64,000 bases of DNA. Source: Saturnia japonica. Its lineage: Eukaryota > Arthropoda > Insecta > Lepidoptera > Saturniidae. Position 1 is the stretch's first letter. Each line of letters begins with the position of its first letter. The notes under the pieces are model-generated. The model saw only the letters and a list, made by a program, of their open reading frames with translations. It was not told the DNA's origin and did no database searches. This document shows positions 63,041 through 64,000 of the stretch, piece after piece. Made by a program: the position numbers and the translations under genes. Location of the stretch: contig CM065328.1 in assembly GCA_033032175.1 (NCBI GenBank), positions 7,068,690 to 7,132,689 on the forward strand, given 5' to 3'.

Positions 63041-64000
63041 CAAATAAAGCTATATAGTTAAATATATATACATATGCAACTAAGTGAAACGTGTAAAACT
63101 TTCTATAAAACTGTTTAGAAATATAATTAAATTAATCATTTCAAAGGTATTCTATGTTTAAACACTTTAAACTGGTAACCACTTAAATTACTTGTGAAAT
63201 ATTCAGTTTTTTTTAATTTAGGCTTTAAAATGTTTTTCAAATATAACTTTTTGTCGTAAATTTTTCGTCTTTAAATTTCATAAAAGTAGACCCCCACTGC
63301 TGTTAAAAAGTAAAAATTCTTTGGTTCTCGAGGGAAAGCCATAGATTTAGGTTCAGAAAAGCTAGTTGACAAGTGAACAAATGAGTGCAAGACTGGCTCT
63401 AATTTGGGCCAATGCGGACAGATTACGTTTACTTACCGCACCGCCAACGGGCTACGTTCAACCCTTACTACGGGTTAAACGTCTGATATTTTACCCTTAA
63501 ATATCTGATTTATTATTTTCATTAAAAAAATAATAGTACCCAAAAAGGGTAAAGTATATATTGTAGAAAAAAAGAACTTTAAGAAGAAGAGGTTATACTT
63601 CATTTGCTTAAACAAAACAAAAATAACTCCAAAATTGTTATCCCGCGTGCCAACAATATGATTAATGATAATAATGTAATTTCTATAAAAGAGAATAATA
63701 TTTATTTATAACCGTTAATTCCTCTAACCTAGAGAAGATCGCAGGTACTTGAAGTTTCTGACTAAAATCCCGGTCTGTCTTGTTAGTAATGGTGTTGGAT
63801 TCTTATTAATACATTTGTGTTGTTTGATCCTACATATTAGAATACAAGGTGGCATTTTGTATAATAAAGCTTCTTTATTGTGCTCAAGTGAAGTTGATTG
63901 TACTATATAATACGGTACTTTAATTCTGACATAGCACAAAAACTCCCAGAAAAATTATATCAAGGGAGCCATCTTTTTGTTAGAATACTGAAATCATCAT
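63041..64000. other. No gene seen at the right edge
   Basis: AT-rich. A patch near 63395-63490 has balanced composition. The minus-strand open frame at 63724-63939 has no recognisable features. Confidence 0.35.

Overview
The window looks like nuclear DNA of a moth or butterfly (Lepidoptera). It is AT-rich, has small exons separated by long introns with GT/AG borders, and carries many short interspersed repeats, including tRNA-derived SINEs whose 3' ends read like common lepidopteran SINEs. No bacterial, organellar or CRISPR-like features were seen. The organism call is inference from gene families and repeat style; I could not run a search.

Three protein-coding blocks are supported. (1) A Wnt ligand gene on the + strand, seven exons from 7725 to 23901, giving 338 residues to the stop. 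The signal-peptide exon is missing, and the best subfamily guess is WntA. (2) and (3) Two tandem chitin deacetylase genes on the - strand, at 30596-35869 (380 aa) and 39891-46054 (385 aa). Each has six exons. The five downstream exons have identical lengths in both copies (313, 268, 187, 138 and 75 nt), which shows a tandem duplication. Both encode short, secreted carbohydrate esterase family 4 proteins without a chitin-binding domain, like the gut-type lepidopteran deacetylases. Each has a TATA-like element upstream and an AATAAA signal just after the stop.

The largest mobile element is a nearly full-length, GC-rich R1/I-type LINE on the - strand (47474-53380). ORF1 is intact and has zinc knuckles. 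ORF2 carries endonuclease, reverse transcriptase and RNase H domains, and is broken by one frameshift and one in-frame TAA. A mariner relic (852-1921) sits between two inverted copies of another repeat, and a second transposase relic of the Tc1/mariner superfamily lies at 36690-37345. RTE-like and Jockey/CR1-like LINE tails and at least ten families of short repeats fill the introns and intergenic DNA.

Layout: 1-7700, repeats and unassigned DNA upstream of the recognised Wnt exons; 7725-23901, Wnt gene; 23902-30595, Wnt 3' flank with repeats; 30596-35869, chitin deacetylase A; 35870-39890, spacer with a transposase relic; 39891-46054, chitin deacetylase B; 46055-47473, spacer; 47474-53380, LINE; 53381-64000, SINE, LINE and MITE-like debris with no gene recognised. 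The Wnt gene (developmental signalling) and the deacetylases (chitin remodelling, probably in gut) are not known to work together; their adjacency looks like ordinary gene order.
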